From Lycorma delicatula (Eukaryota > Arthropoda > Insecta > Hemiptera > Fulgoridae), in contig NC_134456.1 in assembly GCF_047948215.1 (NCBI RefSeq), positions 202,442,034 to 202,506,033 of the forward strand: a stretch of DNA of 64,000 nt, written 5' to 3'. This document shows, piece after piece, positions 1-14,179 of the stretch (its first letter is position 1; every line of letters begins with the position of its first letter). A program made the translations under genes and the position numbers. Below the pieces are notes generated by a model. The model did no database searches. It worked only from the letters and a program-made list of their open reading frames with translations, and was not told where the DNA came from.

Positions 1-2367
1 ATATTTTTATCACCAGTAGGCTTTAGGATATTTAGTTTTATGAATATTTAAGTAAAGAAAGATTTATATCTAAAATTAAATAACAATATAATTTTTATAA
101 AAAATAATTTAAAAAGTATCAGCTTAGTTACTTTAGAGTTAAACAACGGAATAAAACAAAATTACTTCCAAATGAGATTTTCAATTTTTAAAAAAAATTG
201 CTAATGAAATAAATTTAAAACCCAGTAACACTTTCGTTAGAATTCTGATAGTTATTTACTAATTAATTGTTAAATACTTTAATGTAATTTTACGGACACA
301 CCTTGCCCAGTGAGCTTAGGGGCGTTTCAGTAAAATATAGAATTATTTTTAAAATTATATTCACAATAAAATTTTAGAAACTTCTACAATTTATTTCCAC
401 TATTCTGTTTCTATAAAATTTAAAACGGTAGTCTACTTAATAAAATTAATAAATTCCTTTTCTCACAACTTCTACTCTAGCAATAAGATTATCAAATATT
501 AATAGATTAGTCTGGAAATATTATTTTCATTAAATTAGTAGTCTAGAAGATTTGTAAATTACCTCCGTAGTTGGCTGTAATGTATTTTTCCAAGTTCTAA
601 CTTAGCTAATTTGAATAGATCATGTGGTAGTGTAACTATTTGCCCACGATTAGGGATTTATAGCCGTTATACATATAACTAATAAGACATAACTTGTGCT
701 CAAACATATTTAAATTCAGTTACTGTAATAACAATAAACATAACTTATAAAAATGTTATTGGAACTGTTAATAAACCATAATTTTTATAGGAAGATTTTT
801 TTGAGTAGAATATCTTGGATATGAGTCTTCTACTTATTATAACAATAATTTCTTCTGCTAGTTAATGTAAAGTATATAACGTTCTTTCTTACAACAGGAG
901 TTTATTACTTTGTAAATTACAATACTATCTAGCCGAGTATTTCTAATGTCCATAACTCATGTAAAACACCAGAGTTATGAGAGGCAAATCAGATTTTTTT
1001 TCTCTGAGTGTAATGGTATTTACCATACACCTAGTTCTTTTAGTGGACAGTGTGATAGCATCATTTATAGGGCTTAAATACTTGGATTTTGGTGGATCTA
1101 GCATGCTGATATGCAATTGTACATTCAGCTTAGTGATGAAAGCAACGAGAAATTACTTCAGTCCTCATTTTCCTTACTAAGTTTTACATGGAATCTTGTT
1201 ATTTTTATGAATGGCTGAGGAATTCCACTTACGACTAGTTTCAGATAATCTAATCATTACAGTTTTACAGTTAAAATGAAGTACTTGGTGTTAATCGAAA
1301 AATAAATAATATTTGCTCGAGTAATTATCTGACTTAAATCGTATTCAGTAATATAAATTAAAAAAATGAATTGAGAATTCAAAAAATCCAAAAATTTATG
1401 CTCTTTATATATAGGCCATATATATTTTTAACTTTATTTACACTGAAGAAGTCGTCGTTATTTGTCTTATTTATTAAATTAAGACACTTGTTTGATTTTT
1501 CTTATACTTATGATGCATTACTAGAAGGCTTTGGTTTTTATGATGCGTGCTTTCAATTCATTTGTGCTATTTATATATCTTGCAATATTATAAATAATTA
1601 AGCCACGTAATGCTATTTTTACTGCACTGATGTCACATAAAATTCATTCTCTGACTCTTTACCGTTGCACTTGTCTTCTTTAACTTGCAAAATTATACAC
1701 ATTTTATAAATGTTCTAATTTATTTAGAAAGAATTACTTTTTAGATCTTAAAACAGTATATTGTATTTTTAGGATAACATATTAAGTCGGCTTCACTTTT
1801 TTTTTATTCTTGTTCCAATTTTTTTTAAATTTTCCTTAATTTATTTAAATATCATTTTAAATATTTATAAAAATATTAAAAAATAATTGATGATTTACAT
1901 TATTTTGTAAACAAGATTATTTTGTTTTAAAATCTTATTTATTTACGAATAAACTGTATGTTCTTTTCATATAGATAAATTTTACTATTATTCTTTCGCT
2001 TTTGTTTTCTAAAGTATCTATTAAAAATAAATTATGCTAAGTACAAACTGAATTTTTTAATTGTACTGTTAATTCTTAAATTAAATACATTGGAAAAAAC
2101 CGTTTATAATATTAAGTAATAATTTAATAAAACAGCAGCAAATTAAACTCTCAAAAATAGTTAAAAAAATATAGTCTATAGATAACTAGATGTTACTTTG
2201 TATTGTTAAACAAACATAATCTTTAGATATAAAAGAATGAAAATTTTAATTACAATAAAGAAAACAAATATTAATAATATTTATAGTAATTTTTTACAAT
2301 AACTAAAAATAACAAAAAAGTAATTCAAGTTGTATTTATAAAATAAATCAGAAATTTAAATGCCACC
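1..2367. other. AT-rich stretch, no gene seen
   Basis: Mostly A/T runs with frequent stops in every frame. A 67-codon frame at 977-1180 starts with a hydrophobic, signal-peptide-like stretch (basic MRGK start, then VMVFTIHLVLLVDS), but the rest matches no family I know and no splice donor gives the phase needed for a Wnt6 first exon. I treat it as chance. Confidence 0.6.
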
Positions 2368-2512
2368 AGTAGGTGACGACTGAGTAGGTAGCGTCTCGTC
2401 TTGCAATTTTATGCGAAGATCTGGAGTTCGCATCCCGGTCAGGCATGGTATCTTTTCATATGCTACCAATTTCCACTGACATCTTATCTTATTATATAAT
2501 TTGTATCAGTTT
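2368..2512 (+). repeat. SINE-2 remnant (tRNA-headed)
   Basis: A decayed copy of a second tRNA-headed SINE family (SINE-2 here). The B-box-like stretch GGAGTTCGCATCCCGGTCAG is followed by GCATGGTAT and a CATATGCTACC motif. The same order (promoter-like head, CCCGGTCAGGCATGGCAT, CATACGCTAC) recurs at 5419-5560, 24295-24420 and 47046-47190. The head does not fold as a complete tRNA. Confidence 0.6.
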
Positions 2513-4114
2513 GTTAATGGGCTAGTCATTTATAAAACGTGTTTTCAACATTTGCTTTGGGATTTTATTTAAAAAATCATTTAACTTTACAAAATTATCT
2601 CTAAACGTTATACACCATAACATAACATTTAATAACATCAGAAATTAAAATCAGAAGAAAATTCTATTTGCGTAATTTTATATCTTTATGAATGTATTTG
2701 ACAATCAAGTTAGTGGAAATTATCTTATGGTTTACATAAAAAATCATCAATAGACTTAATCATTACCAAATAAAATTAGTATTGATTTACTTTTATACGT
2801 AGACTATATTACGCGCTAATCAGTTTTTCAGTATCATTGAAATAAAAATGTGTTAGGCTATGTGAATTGTATATATCAGTACAACATTTTTTTATGTTAG
2901 ATTATACGAATATTAATATTTGAAGATTACTATTAAAAATCTATCAATTTGTATTACTGAGATAATCATCCTCCATTATTAAAAATGAGCATCTATTTAT
3001 TGATGAACGCTCATTGATGGATCAGTGGAAATCTTCACCTGGTATATCGTAATTTTTTGTTTTTGTAAACGATTTTTTGTACTCTATTATTTTAATCAAT
3101 TAAAATTTTAAATGTTTTGAACTGACATTAAGTACATTTCACGTTAAGTACGTAAGACAGTAGTACATTTATTTTTTTGCTTGGCAGTTTATATTCTATT
3201 TATATTTTTATTTATTTATATTGAGATTATAATATGATCTGCTATTCCAATTAGTTTGGTAATTGGTCTTTCTAATCTCAGGTCAATCTTTACTGAAATA
3301 GTAAAAATTAAAAGGCTAACAACATCATTTATTTTCTAGTGGAAGTTTGGATAAGTAGATTACGTTTCCACAATCCACATAATGCTAAGGAGTGGTATTT
3401 CCTTAAAGAAGCCTCTGCCGTTTCTTAGGAGGTTCTTTATCGCTTTGATGAAAGGAAACTTGTCGTAGCATATTTCAAATAGTTTTCCGCTATCTGAAGG
3501 GAACTAAATTTGCTACAGTTTATCAGCAAATTCAACAGCAAAACGGTTGATCTGTAAAAAAGGAAACGGTCTATTCCTGAATAAAGGTATCTGAACCTTC
3601 CAATGAATTATAGGAATTACAGCTGGGATGTAGGCCTATGTCATTCGCTTGAAAAAAAATTGAACCACTCGTTTCAGTGGAGTTATTTTTCACGTTTCAT
3701 CATATCAGTGTGTGATCGATTCTTTCTAACTACCGGCTATTTTTGCTTAACCTTGATCCTTCCCATTCTGTAAAGTTTTATGAATTTTGGTTTAACAGTC
3801 AGTATTTTTGTGGTTTAACGGGAATGACTCTGCTGTCTGTAGACTTATTAGATGCTATTTTCCAATGAGTGGCTTCAAAATATTGAGACCATCAAATATG
3901 AAAAATATTGAAGTTATCAGCTGTTGGATGGCTCAGTGACTGTAAGGCTGAGATTAATTCAAGTCTAACCGTATTTGAGTTAGAGTTCGGCAGCATGAAG
4001 TAGCACCCTTTCAACAAGAATGCTAACCAATATTTTATTGTATTTAGATGAAATATATCATTAGTTCGCATATTATTATCAGCATTTTATAAATCTGTAT
4101 TAATTAATTTTCGT
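2513..4114. other. AT-rich stretch, possible decayed repeat
   Basis: No gene is supported. 3340-3660 is slightly richer in G+C and reads in broken frames like a decayed transposon, but I cannot name a family. Around 3930-4010 a short stretch has a weak B-box-like motif. Confidence 0.5.
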
Positions 4115-4871
4115 TAACACGGTAGTACTTTTTAGCAATAACAATTTAGAAGTTGAAGATTCAAATCAAATATTTTGAAAAGTTATTGAAGAAATGTAGG
4201 GAAATAGCTTTTTGTACTTGCAATTAAATACCTCAATTACATATCTCAAATAATTTTAAAAAAATATATATATGTATATTTATGCTAAATTTATGAAAGT
4301 TAATAAACTAATTTTTTTTTTTAATTTAAATATATTAATGGCTAATGTTTAGAAAATTCCGGGTTGATTTTCGGTTTAAGGCTGGAAATGTTTACCAAAA
4401 AATGTTAATTTCATTTTTATGTAATGGAAGTAAAAACCTTTGTAGAAGCTTAGAGAATTCGTGAATATTCAATCTTCTAGAAATCATTAATATAACACGG
4501 TAGTACTTTTTAGCAATAACAATTTAGAAGTTGAAGATTCAAATCAAATATTTTGAAAAGTTATTGAAGAAATGTAGGGAAATAGCTTTTTGTACTTGCA
4601 ATTAAATACCTCAATTACATATCTCAAATAATTTAAAAAAAATATATATATGTATATTTATGCTAAATTTATGAAAGTTAATAAACTAATTTTTTTTTTT
4701 AATTTAGATATATTAATGGCTAATGTTTAGAAAATTCCGGGTTGATTTTCGGTTTAAGACTGGAAATGTTTACCAAAAAATGTTAATTTCATTTTTATGT
4801 AATGGAAGTAAAAACCTTTGTAGAAGCTTAGAGAATTCGTGAATATTCAATCTTCTAGAAATCATTAATAT
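4115..4871. repeat. Tandem duplication, two 378-bp units
   Basis: Unit one runs 4115-4492 and unit two 4493-4870, with a constant 378-bp offset from start (TAACACGGTAGTAC) to end (AAATCATTAATAT). Only three substitutions were seen between the copies: in an A-run, an A/G in TTTAAATATA versus TTTAGATATA, and a G/A in AAGGCTGG versus AAGACTGG. That is about 99% identity with no net indel. The unit is AT-rich and non-coding. The near identity means a very recent duplication or an assembly duplication. Confidence 0.95.
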
Positions 4872-5418
4872 TCATTCATTCACTCGTAAATAAATAAAGC
4901 GGAAATCTAATTTATACCTTAAGAGATAATACGTATTTCTTCTTTCTTATAAAATCTAATAATAAAAATAATATAACATTCAGGACTATATTCTAGTAAT
5001 TAAATTATAAGAAAATTATCTTTCTTGACACCAAACTGTCTATTAAATAAATTACTTTTCAGATGAATAAATTTAATGTAATAAATTCCGAACTTGTATT
5101 ATTAGTATTCTGATTTGTTTCGTGTTGAAACTATTCATTTTTGTAATTGAAAAATGCTTAACTTATTATTGTTTTCATGAAATAAAAAAATAAATAACCA
5201 AAATGTATCAAGGATTTTGAAAATTCTGACTAATTATTGACATCTTTAAGTATGGTATCCTATAATAAATCAATTATTTTAATATTACACAATTTTAAAT
5301 TAATAAAAACTGATCTAAACCACAAACTGAATAAAAATAACTAATTTTATGTGTGCTAGCCTGTAAGTAAACAATTTTAGAAGACCTAAAATTACACAAG
5401 TTACTTCTAAAAATTCCG
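4872..5418. other. AT-rich stretch, no gene seen
   Basis: No open frame, RNA fold or repeat was recognised between the tandem duplication and the SINE-2 copy. Confidence 0.6.
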
Positions 5419-5560
5419 ATCTCCGTAGCGGAGTGGTAGCTTCTTGGCCTTTCATCCGGAGGTTCGAGTTTCGAATGCCGCCATGTATGGCAATTTTCAT
5501 AGGCTATAAAATTAGCATTCTTATCTCACGCATAAGCTTCGAGCTTATATAGTTAATTAA
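5419..5560 (+). repeat. SINE-2 copy (tRNA-headed)
   Basis: This is the best-preserved SINE-2 head in the window. An A-box-like TAGCGGAGTGGTAGC is followed about 45 bases later by a B-box-like GGTTCGAGTTTCGAAT, as in a Pol III internal promoter. The tail has the family motif ATGTATGGCAATTTTCATA and an AGCTTCGAGCTTATAT segment. Acceptor-stem pairing is missing, so it is a tRNA-derived SINE and not a tRNA gene. Confidence 0.7.
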
Positions 5561-7692
5561 TTCATAAAGCAACAAAAAAGAGTTGTAACCATTACGAAAA
5601 ATAACTGATGTCAACTTTCAGACTTAATAGAAAAAGTGAGAAATAATATTATTCCCTATTGCTTTCGTCAATGAGCCAAATGCATCGCCTTGCCTAGATA
5701 TTAAGTAAGGAGTTGCAACTGTCAAGGAGTAAGTTAAACAACATTACTCTAATAGAAAGTAACTCTGACTGGTTGGTGCTCCTTGATCTAAAATATTTTA
5801 TATGTATCATAACCATAATAAAAAACAGGAAAAAAAATATTAAGCAAAATATTTATTATCCTTTTTGTCAAAATAAAACTTATTAAATTTAGAATTGTTC
5901 AAGAAATCTAAAGTATGCTCTCTTGAAATGGAAGACACCAGTTGAATTTAGCCACTCTCTTTTAATTTATGGCATTGTTCAAGTGCTACAAAAGAAGATA
6001 CTCCAGAATAATTACAGATATGACATCTATTTAATTATCTTCTCTCCTGAACTTGAGACAAAAGTTATAGTACAATACCTACACCGAGTATGTAGAACTT
6101 TCTTTTACAAAATTATTCATATTTAAGTTGTTGTTTGTCCTATGAAGTTTAATATTAATTAATATGAAATTTTTTTATGACATTTTTAATAATAATATCT
6201 GCTTTTTAAGTAATAATTTACGAGTTTTCTAACAAAATTATTTAAACTTACATAGAATACGTTTACTGAAATCACTTGTATTATATTCAGCGACAAAATA
6301 GGTAGAATAAAAAATAATAATGTTTAAAAATAGGAAGGAAGGTTCAGAGGCCGTGCAGGCTGAATATCTCTTTAGTAGTAAAATCAACTTTTTTACAGCC
6401 TGTTAATTGCACAAGTATATTATTTTTATCTAGCCAATCCGTAAATGTTTTTTACTAACCCAGTTTTTCTTACCTGTCTTGTGGTAGCCGTAACTGTTTT
6501 TAGACTCATTTAACAACCATATTGGGAATTCACATAAAGGTTACCAGACTAAAGCCCGGTTTGATTCTCAACAATTATACAGTCAGATGACATAAAAAGA
6601 ATGTGCAAACCTTAGTCACTTACCTAAGTTATGGATTTACATGATTAAATCCTTTCTAAACAAATTATTTACAGTAGTTGCTGTATTACGTAGAGTTCAT
6701 TTACTAGGCTTAAAATAATGATTTAGATTAATTAAACTTATATAATTTAAATTGTTTTGTGTATGTGTGTGTTTTACAAAATCATACCGACTAAACCATG
6801 TTACTGCAATTATGTCAACACATTTTCTATTGGATTGTTATATATATTCTTTTCGTTAATAATATTACTTTGTATTCAATCGGTTATTCTCTGGTAGAGA
6901 TTTATTTATATAATTAAATTAACATACATTTTATTAAACATTAGTCTAAACTCAAAATTACAAATTACAGTGTATTAATACTAATACTTTTATACTGTAA
7001 ACATAATAAAACCTACACATTACGTTTACGGTTTCGTTTCATTAAAAATGAGCGTCTAAGTGTAAAATTATTAATTTCTTAAAACCCTTTGATATTGAAC
7101 TAAGAAAACTGTTTTTTGGCCACGTTTCAATTAAATACGGTTATCCACTCATCATGTTGTCGGATATTTCTAACTCGACCGTGAGTCGTTTGTAGTTCGT
7201 CTCAACAAAATCAGCCTCATAAATCCTAATTTAAAATTTACAAATTATATACGCTATTTCCGTTGAATCCTTCCGTTTTATTTGACTCACTTCGAAATTT
7301 AATTTTACGTTTTTAATTTAAATATTTGTAAAAGAAAATATATAATTATAAAATATTTTCTTTTTTTTTGTTTATAACAGTGAATATTTTTACATTTTTC
7401 AATTGCTGCTAAAAAAGTTAAATTACGTAAGAAAAATTCTAAAATAAATTAAAAAATTACATAGTTAAAAAATTGTTTTTCATAATGAGAAATACCTCTC
7501 AATAATATAATTATAAAATCTGAAAGATTGTATAAAGTATATACTAATGGTCGTTACCGGGTTAAAAAATGAGCATTAAAAACTGTACTGGTGTAATTTT
7601 TGAAGACTACCAATATTCAAGTTTTTGTAACTGTTTGAGGTGATATATGTAATGTCCTTTAACAACCAAAGGAGACCGACCCTAAATTGATG
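5561..7692. other. AT-rich stretch, no gene seen
   Basis: Only short frames with AT-biased composition. A short run near 6430-6484 looks like a hydrophobic leader before a donor but lacks an ATG in frame. Confidence 0.55.
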
Positions 7693-8436
7693 CCTTAGTA
7701 ATAGTTTCCAACCTGTGCTACGCGAAACCCTTAAGGCGCTTTCCAGGGGCTCTACGGCAGCTCTAGAAAAATAAAAATTGAGTGAAATTAAAGAATAATA
7801 AACAAAAAGAAGAATCAAAACTATAAATTACATTCTGAAAGGAAATTTACAAAATTGAATCCTCTTCAGCAGACGACGTCATTCTACTGCCACTATTTAA
7901 AATTATAGTGGCACGAGATGGATAGACAAGGCTAAGCGGGTCAACGGTCAATTGCGTGCCGCGTTTTTATTCCGGAACTAAACATTTGGTTGATCTCATG
8001 GAACAGCATACTCGAGAAGTTTCTCGCCCATTTTCGACTCTTCGAGAATTCCTGGAATTTGCTAGAAGCTTCTCAAAATTTACCCCGTAAAGGCAGAGGC
8101 TGGATAGTCGATTTAGATTCACTTCAGAGTGAATTTTAATTGTGATAATCGCGATTTCTTAGCAATTTTTCCGCGAGTTTTCTGTGCATTTGACCCATTT
8201 GTCAGTGTTTAACTGTGATGAAATATAATTTCATTGCATGAATGTTGCTCAATTGTTTGGTTTTCTCTTTCCTTTACATTCACTTACTATCTATCACCTC
8301 TTCATTCCCTCCCCCACCCGGAGTACAACTGAACACCCTTAACTTGTAAGGTTAGAGAAGGCCAAAGGGCCTCCACCATAGAAATCGATTCTAAAAAGGA
8401 CTTCGTGAATCAAAAAGTTTAGGAACTGCTGTTTTA
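7693..8436. mobile_element. Putative non-autonomous hAT-like element
   Basis: The right end read on the minus strand starts CAGCAGTTCCTAAACTTTTT and continues GATTCACGAAG, close to the usual hAT terminal pattern CAGnGGTTCCCAAACTTTTT. The left end near 7698 reads AGTTTCCAACCTGTGCTACG and then GCGAAACCC, a pattern also common at hAT ends. The interior is richer in G+C than its surroundings and carries no transposase frame. No clean 8-bp target duplication was seen, so the exact edges are uncertain. Confidence 0.4.
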
Positions 8437-9063
8437 AACATTTAATGCGACTATAAGGAATGTAAATCGGCAGTAAATAATGTTATTTCTCTGGGAGTAA
8501 TGAAGTTTATTAAATTGTCAGTCCATGTGGTAAAGGTATCACTTGTTAGCTAATTTCACATTTGTTTCAATGGGCTGGAGTTGTAAATGTCTGACAGAAT
8601 ATTCGATTCAGTAAAATAGGCTCACTTCATATCTCACTTTTTCATGTAAACCAGTTTGGTTTATAACATTGATTAAGAATGATCATCCTGCACTTTTAAA
8701 TAATATATATATATTAACTTAGCAAAAACAATTCTTTGTTATTATAGTTGTCCATATTCCCCTCTGTACTAATATTTCAAAGACAAAAATATAAAAACCG
8801 TTTACCACCAAGAGTACAGAATTTAATAATGCTTCTTACCTTATGGTTATTATTCTTTAATAGCGCTTTCGAGGTTTTCCCTCATCATCAGTTAAACTTC
8901 TTTTTTTCTCAAATCACACATTAAATTCAAACATTAAAATTATAACATATAAAATATGTAGTCAAAATATTATAAATATAAAATTAAAAAAAATGTTATT
9001 ATGTGGCTAGCCACACATACAGTATTGTACTCTACAGAACACGAACAGTATTGTGCTTTCTTT

Positions 9064-9109
<46 letters not shown>

Positions 9110-12100
9110 AAGTAAGATCTGCGACATACCGCTGAATTAGGCAATTAAACCCCTGAAAACATTTTGGTAAAAAATAAGAAGGTTATTATCACCATAATAA
9201 AACGGTAGAATTTTGTTATTATGATTTTTATTCTCTATTATGTATGTACCGAAGAATACGATATTTAACACTCTCTTTATTTTTCATCAAGGATATAATG
9301 AAAAATACCTTTTTTTTTGTAAATAATTTAAAATCTAAATTAAGGAAAAATTATATATTTATGTTTCTTCCTACTTGAACTCTAGAAAATAATATTTGAC
9401 CTCGGATGTACAGCAAATTTAAGTTCGGTAACTTTTATTTCAGTTAAAAAAATTAGAATATTATTTACAAAATGTTGAACTTATCATTTACAGTTATATA
9501 CATACACAAAAAAAAATTATTTAATTTTTTTTATTTCTTGACTTAAACAGGTTTGTCGTTACTGTAAAATATATTTATGTGTTTATTTAACAAGAGCTAA
9601 GTACATTATTTCCCTTCAATATTAACACGAATTTGATAAGGAACTGTTATAAATTCACAGCAAACAAATTGTTTAACAAATATTTAATCGAATGTCAACA
9701 TGTACCTACGCGAACTCAAACAAAATATTAAGTTTAAACACGGATTATACGTAAAACAACGTAAACGCGCACATACAAACAACTCAACATTTACAGAACA
9801 GGGAAAGAATATTGAAAAACACAGTGTCACATATTAAGAAATACAGGAAAAAGTTTATGTAAGGTGCCTGGGGAGAAAGGAAACGGATGTAGCACTTCGT
9901 TATTGACACAGAAAACCTTAAATCTGTGACGAAAGGGTTCAAATTATTTAAACAAACAGTCTTAGGTAATATAATTTATACCTTTTTTTGTGTAAATACT
10001 CGTTTAAGGTGTTAATTAGTTAATATTATAAATTACTGAATAATTAAGAACGAATGTGTCTAACTCCCTTTTCATCAGTTACATTTCAATTCGAGTGCTT
10101 TTCATTTCCTTGCTGTTTGTGTTTAATACCATTATTTTTTTTTTACTTTATTACTTACTTTTTTAACTAAAATAAATACTTATATTCTTAATATTCCAGT
10201 ATATGATTTACATAATTATATGATTTTTTTTTCTTTCTAAGAGGAGCAGAATATTAAAATCAGTAAAAATTCGTCCGCCTTAATGGTAAATATTCCACGT
10301 TTATGTTTTACAAACAAAACCTTATTATTTTTTTATCGACATCATTTCATTGATATTTAAATCGGTAAAAACTTGGTATATCTGTAACGTGAACACTAGC
10401 AAGTAGAATTTCATTTTATTTATCGACAGATATGCCAGTTTAATTACCAAAATACTAAATAACGCATTACATAATTTCTTCATAAATAAGTCCAAGTACG
10501 AGTGTTTGAGAATTTTATTTAAAAGAATGAGGACATGTTATGTTAGCTAATACAGGTTTATAATGAAGAATTAAGGATTATGAAGAATCTGAATAAAATA
10601 TTTTTACATAATTTACCATAGAATTAAAAAAAAATTACAAGCCACTGTTGAAAGGTTTAAATCAGTTTTGGAACATAATATAAACAAGCGTAACACATTA
10701 AGGTTTCTGATCAGAATAAACATGTTTATATATAGCAGAGCATGAAGAAAATTATATAAATAAATTAACGAATAATACACAGTACAGGATAGTAGTCGAA
10801 GCATAATTAATTCAACATTAATTTGAATAAAGAGTAGACATGGGACAGGAACAGTTGGAGACAATGGTAGTATGGGATCTACCAGTCGGTAGAAGTTTGG
10901 TAGATGATTGGATGAAAAAAAATAAATTTCTTCAAGAAAATATTTTCTATATACAAATGATTCATTATGAAAACAGATTAATGGTTTATTTCTTGAAAAA
11001 ATGTGGGCTCTTGATAAAAATCGTATTAAAAAAGAAACATAGCTTTAATAATACCAATAAAAATTTGTAGTTGAAATTTTTCTACCATTTTCTGAATCAC
11101 CAAAACTTTCCAAAGCAGTTAGGAAAACTACAAGGAAATCTTTTGTTAACAAATTTAACTTGTGATGTGAATTATTTGTAATTTTATGTATTCTTTTAAA
11201 TTATTAAAGAGTGATTTGGTTCTAATTAATAAAATAATCAAAATACGTGCAATCTTAATATAAATTGATATGTTCGTTACTGTTTGATAATTTCGAAATC
11301 AGCATGAAATTTTAGCAGATTAATATACTGTACACAGCTTTCTAAAGTTGCCTCATTCCAGATTGTTTTTTCTTGTAACCATAAAGGAGGTTATTCTAGT
11401 TCAATATTTTTTTGTAATTTGTTATTTCTGAATTTGAAATATATAAATTAACAAAAAAATAGATCGCTACAGTTGCGTAATACTATTCAATTATTCTTTC
11501 ATAAACTACATTAGTAATATATTTACTAATGAAAAATATCAGTAGAAGAGAAAATTAAAGTAACTTATATCAACTTTATTTTCGTTTTATATATAAAGGA
11601 AATGTAATATAGGTAAAAGCGACATATATAAAATTCTCTTTTCGTCCTTGTCATATGGCACTACACTTAGTTGACGTTAAGTAGTCCGGTAATCAATAAA
11701 ATAGCCTCCTTTCTCCGACATGCAATCTGAATATTAACAAAAGACTCTTCCCGACTTACCGATCGATAAATGGTTCCCTCCTCTTTCCACCTTACCTGAA
11801 TATGGGTGATCAATCTAAACGGAAAAAGAGAACCGTGTCTTAAAAGAATTATAATATAAAGGTCAGCAGACGCTAAATAAAGACAAACTAACCTAATATA
11901 CACTAAAGAGCACCCCTTCATGTTTAAAACCTATTTACACTACCTTCTGACCCATTTACGTTACATTTAATATCATTAATTCCACCACTTTTCTTTCTTT
12001 TATTTTACAAAAAGCATTAATATTTATCTATATTCTATTTTAGTATCTCTTATCAATTTATTTTATCTGTCAGTCAACCTCAAGACCGACAGATAATTTT

Positions 12101-14179
12101 AATACATTATATACATCTTTTCCAAAATAATTACTTTTCCAATTTTATTATAGTTTATCCAAAATAATTACTTGAAATACTTTGTTACAGACACTATACA
12201 CATAATGCAGTATATACAAGTGTCTATATGCGAGGTGATGTGTGTACGTGATCTGAAAATAACACAACTCATTTCCAAAAGTTTTAAAACAATTAAAAAT
12301 AGTCTTATTAGGGAAAGTGATGAATGAAGTGGTTTCCATGATTTCTCTTCTTTGAGCAAGAAATATTTTAGTATAACAGCATAATAATCTAACCAAAATG
12401 CAGATAAGATTCAACAGAACAACTGAGATTTTCGTTCTATTTACCAGAACGATTGGCTGTATAATGAATATTACATGTTCAGAAAAAGTAACTTTGCCTG
12501 ATGTCTCTTGCACCTCAGAATATTTACATGCGTTATAGCGATAAGAAAAACTGAGTACGGAATATAAAACGACAGAATTAATGTTATCTTTCTGTCAAGG
12601 TACTATGTTTCATTGACACTTTTTATAAGTTGTTCAATCTGGGTAGATAAAAAATACCCAAATTGAGTTGGGAATCAAACAAATAAGAACTTTATTAGCC
12701 AACCTTGTTACAATTAAATGAATTGAAAGTAAATTTAATCGTTTTTGGGAATAATTACTTCTAAACCCACACCATTTTACAATATATTCAAAATTCAATA
12801 TTTCATTCCATAATTTCAATTTCATATTCCATATTACAAAGCTGTAATTCTGAACCATCAATATAGTATGTAATTAATAAGAAATTTCAGTTACTAAGGA
12901 AAAGTATAAAAAAAAAAACTGAAGGGTTTTTGGAGGGAAGATGAATAGACATTTTTTAATACTTTTCTGCTTAGTTGCTGGATAATGATTCAAGAAATAA
13001 TAATGAAGCAAGTAAACTCTTCCGGTTTACCCATCACATGTGGTAGTTTATGACAAAGTATTTCAATTAAATTTATTTAAAAATTTAGGATAGTCAACTA
13101 GAAAATAGGTTCCTAATACTGAAAGAAAATTACTTTTAAGGAAACGAAGATTAACGAAACAGGTGATTTGAAAAAATGAATTATGATAGAGAAAAAAGCA
13201 ATTTGGTCCAAAATGAAATATTATAGATAAAATAATTTTTGAAAACTGATAAAGGAGAAGACAAAGGATAATTATGGCAAAGAAAAATTTTTTAAAAATT
13301 CAATTTAATTAGCTAAAGAGTCCCTTATTTGAATAATGCCTGATCTGTAAATTAAATGAATGAAGGAGCAACTTTTGAAAACTTAGGTTTGGAACTTTTA
13401 ATTTTGGGTTACTCGTATTCCTCCAAAGCAAGTAAAGCTAAATTTCAGACACTTGAAATACTGATGTAGAGTTGAGTAGAATGATTGATGGTCATTCACT
13501 CGTGAATTAAATTCATTTTGAAGATGTTGTACTGGATAGCTTATGGTAGGTAAAAACTTTCTTCAATTGAAATCCTAAATGAAGTAGAACACTATCTACC
13601 AGTGGAACAGTAAACATCCAGTGTACCGTATTCAAAGAATAATGAATAGTTTTTTGGTGCACCCAAAAAGTGTTTCCTTAGGGAAACATAGTTCGATGGT
13701 GCGAAAAATAATGACGGTTATTAAATACGGCTTTCGTGTCTTTTCAATATTTAGACAAAATTTGATTTGTGCCTCCAATTTTCATTACATTATTACGAAT
13801 AATCTAGTAAATAAAATAATAATCTACTAATTTAAATTCAATTATTTTTCATTAACATTGATTTTTTATTTTAAGGTGTTTCTCTTGCCGTAATTATTGA
13901 TATTTTGAGGATTTGAAAAAAAATTGGTGTATTAAAATTATTTGTTGAAAATATTTCAAATAAAATAAATCCGTTGAAATGTGATTTATTATTTTTATAA
14001 TTTTAAAATTTCCATTTACCCAGTAGATTTTTTTTCACCTACGCATGAATGAAGAGTGGACCTCGCTTCTAGGATACAGTTTATCCAGTTAAAAAATAAA
14101 ACACAATGTAATTCAAATTAAGATAATCCACTTCGGTTAGTCATTGAATTCTATTACTTGATGTTCACTGACTTTAATC
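8437..14179. other. AT-rich stretch, no gene seen
   Basis: Nearly 6 kb without a supported gene. It holds an AT microsatellite (9066-9106) and several short frames. The longest is 121 codons on the minus strand (12148-12513), rich in Ile, Leu, Phe and Cys, with no recognised domain and no splice context. 11660-11940 is slightly richer in G+C but unassigned. Confidence 0.5.
9066..9106. repeat. (AT)n microsatellite
   Basis: About 20 uninterrupted AT dinucleotides. Confidence 0.97.

Noticed and set aside
977..1180. 67-codon frame with signal-peptide-like start, considered as a secreted-protein or Wnt6 leader exon
   Set aside because: No donor in the needed phase and no recognisable sequence after the hydrophobic stretch.
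5421..5480. tRNA gene suggested by A-box and B-box motifs
   Set aside because: No acceptor or anticodon stems pair properly and the same sequence recurs elsewhere; it is a SINE head.
6432..6484. Hydrophobic run KCFLLTQFFLPVLW ending TG before GTAG, as the Wnt6 leader exon
   Set aside because: An in-frame TAG precedes it with no ATG between, and the donor GTAGCC is poor.
12148..12513. 121-codon minus-strand frame
   Set aside because: AT-driven composition and no homology or splice sites; long frames of this size are expected by chance in 64 kb.
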